A DNA stretch of 64,000 nucleotides from Chloroflexales bacterium ZM16-3. GTDB taxonomy: Bacteria; Chloroflexota; Chloroflexia; Chloroflexales; Chloroflexaceae. Numbering within the stretch: position 1 is the stretch's first letter; the number at the start of each line of letters is the position of its first letter. A program made the position numbers and the translations under genes. This document shows positions 63,363 through 64,000 of this stretch, piece after piece. The notes beneath the pieces are model-generated. The model had not been told where the DNA came from and did not search any database. It saw nothing but the letters and a program-made list of their open reading frames with translations. The DNA lies in the NCBI GenBank assembly GCA_004138175.2, contig RYFE02000015.1, positions 62,001 to 126,000 on the forward strand, in the 5' to 3' direction.

Positions 63363-64000
63363 ATGATTCTTCAGGGTAGCTTTGCGCTCATGAGCCCAGC
63401 GGCGCTGATTCAGACGCTCTGCCAGGAACAGCGGACGGTGACGATCAGGGCTAACCGTGCCGGCTCGAAAGTCTCGGTCTGGGTGATGGACGGGATCATT
63501 GTGGGTGCCCGCTATGACGAGCACACAGATGAGGAAGCGATCTATCGCTTGGCCCATTGGCCCGATGGGGTATTCACTGTGGTTGCCGGGGCCGCCAACG
63601 CCCCAGAGACAATGGCGGCCGACGCTGAGTCGCTGCTCTTGGAGGCGGCACGCCAGCGTGATGAGGGCACCATGGCCCCACTGACAGCACACGGTGCTGC
63701 CGCCAGGCTCGACCAGATCTTGTCCGCATGCCCGGCACTGGCGGGCGGCACGTTGATGCAGCCTGATGGTGCCGCGACCTCGATAGATATGCCGGATACA
63801 TCTCCGCTGGTGGCGGTGAGCCTATCGTCCATTGGCGAGGCGCTGGATGCCCCTCCCGGCATTGTAGCCTACATTGGCCACGGACAGCGCCTGCTGCTCA
63901 CGCGCAGCGCCGCCGGCCACATGCTGTTGGCTACGGTGCGAACGGGTGAGAGTCTTGGCGAGGCAGGTGCCCAGATCGAGCGGGCCTTCGCCGCAGCAAG
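63363..64000 (+). CDS. DUF4388 (PATAN-like) domain protein, partial
   Basis: The frame is open from ATG 63363 to the window end, 212 codons without a stop. The N-terminus MILQGSFALMSPAALIQTLC, then VSVWVMDGIIVGARYDEHTD and AIYRLAHWPDGVFTVVAG match DUF4388, a domain found in Chloroflexota, Cyanobacteria and Myxococcota signalling proteins and related to PATAN of phototaxis regulators. A second region (from about 155) with LSSIGEALDAPPGIVAYIGH may be another sensory or roadblock-like domain. It continues the MglA sensory run. Confidence 0.8.
   Translation, partial: MILQGSFALMSPAALIQTLCQEQRTVTIRANRAGSKVSVWVMDGIIVGARYDEHTDEEAIYRLAHWPDGVFTVVAGAANAPETMAADAESLLLEAARQRDEGTMAPLTAHGAAARLDQILSACPALAGGTLMQPDGAATSIDMPDTSPLVAVSLSSIGEALDAPPGIVAYIGHGQRLLLTRSAAGHMLLATVRTGESLGEAGAQIERAFAAA

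Overview
The window is about 64 kb of a mostly GC-rich bacterial chromosome. Its gene content points to a filamentous anoxygenic phototroph of the Chloroflexales (Chloroflexota), probably near Oscillochloris, Chloroploca or Viridilinea. It carries bacteriochlorophyll genes bchY and bchZ, [NiFe]-hydrogenase maturation genes hypA, hypB, hypD and hypE, a gas-vesicle cluster, a glyS gene with a T-box leader, and many sensor kinases. The genus is inferred from this combination; no rRNA is present to confirm it.

Layout. 0-8.4 kb: a GerMN-domain envelope protein, a ClC chloride channel, a VTT-domain membrane protein, tlyA, a small helical protein, glyS with its T-box, and xerD. 8.7-13.7 kb, minus strand: MoxR, DUF58 and two von Willebrand A proteins in one operon, with a membrane-anchored S1C protease upstream. 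14-17.4 kb: hypA-hypB-hypD-hypE behind a near-consensus promoter. 17.5-26 kb: a large hybrid kinase, bchY-bchZ on the minus strand, and a DegS/DegU-like kinase and regulator pair. About 25.94-39.59 kb: an AT-rich integrated element inserted in the 3' end of the response-regulator gene. It encodes a large serine integrase, a second serine recombinase, an FtsK-like ATPase with a separate membrane partner, a P4-type primase-helicase, a GIY-YIG protein and many small ORFs, plus a non-coding repeat-rich end. 39.7-45.7 kb: topA, a DUF123 protein, an anti-sigma-like gene and an ECF sigma factor broken by nested miniature transposons, followed by an OMEGA-like structured RNA candidate. 45.7-47.7 kb: purD and purN. 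47.7-54.8 kb, minus strand: gvpA, a GvpC-like/HhH fusion and two GvpF/L proteins, preceded by a kinase and two response regulators. 55.2-64 kb, plus strand: a seven-gene sensory run of DICT-GAF-B12 sensor, histidine kinase without its phosphoacceptor His, pseudo-receiver/roadblock, roadblock, MglA-like GTPase, heme-oxygenase-like protein and a DUF4388 protein that runs off the window.

How the parts may work together. The strongest new signal is a promoter block shared by gvpA and the sensory run. Both have CCTAAC half-sites at 11-bp and 22-bp steps, then the same 49-nt distance to GTGTAATA, and no recognisable -35. An 11-bp step is typical of OmpR/PhoB-family operators, and an OmpR-type regulator lies beside gvpA. 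I infer that light or cobalamin sensing through a CarH-like W-x9-EH domain, buoyancy and an MglA-type polarity module share one regulator. Several predicted catalytic residues in the sensory run are absent, which suggests signalling through protein contacts.

The genome also carries two unusual repeat classes: heptanucleotide tandem repeats, some translated inside tlyA, topA and bchZ, and long perfect palindromes at gene ends.
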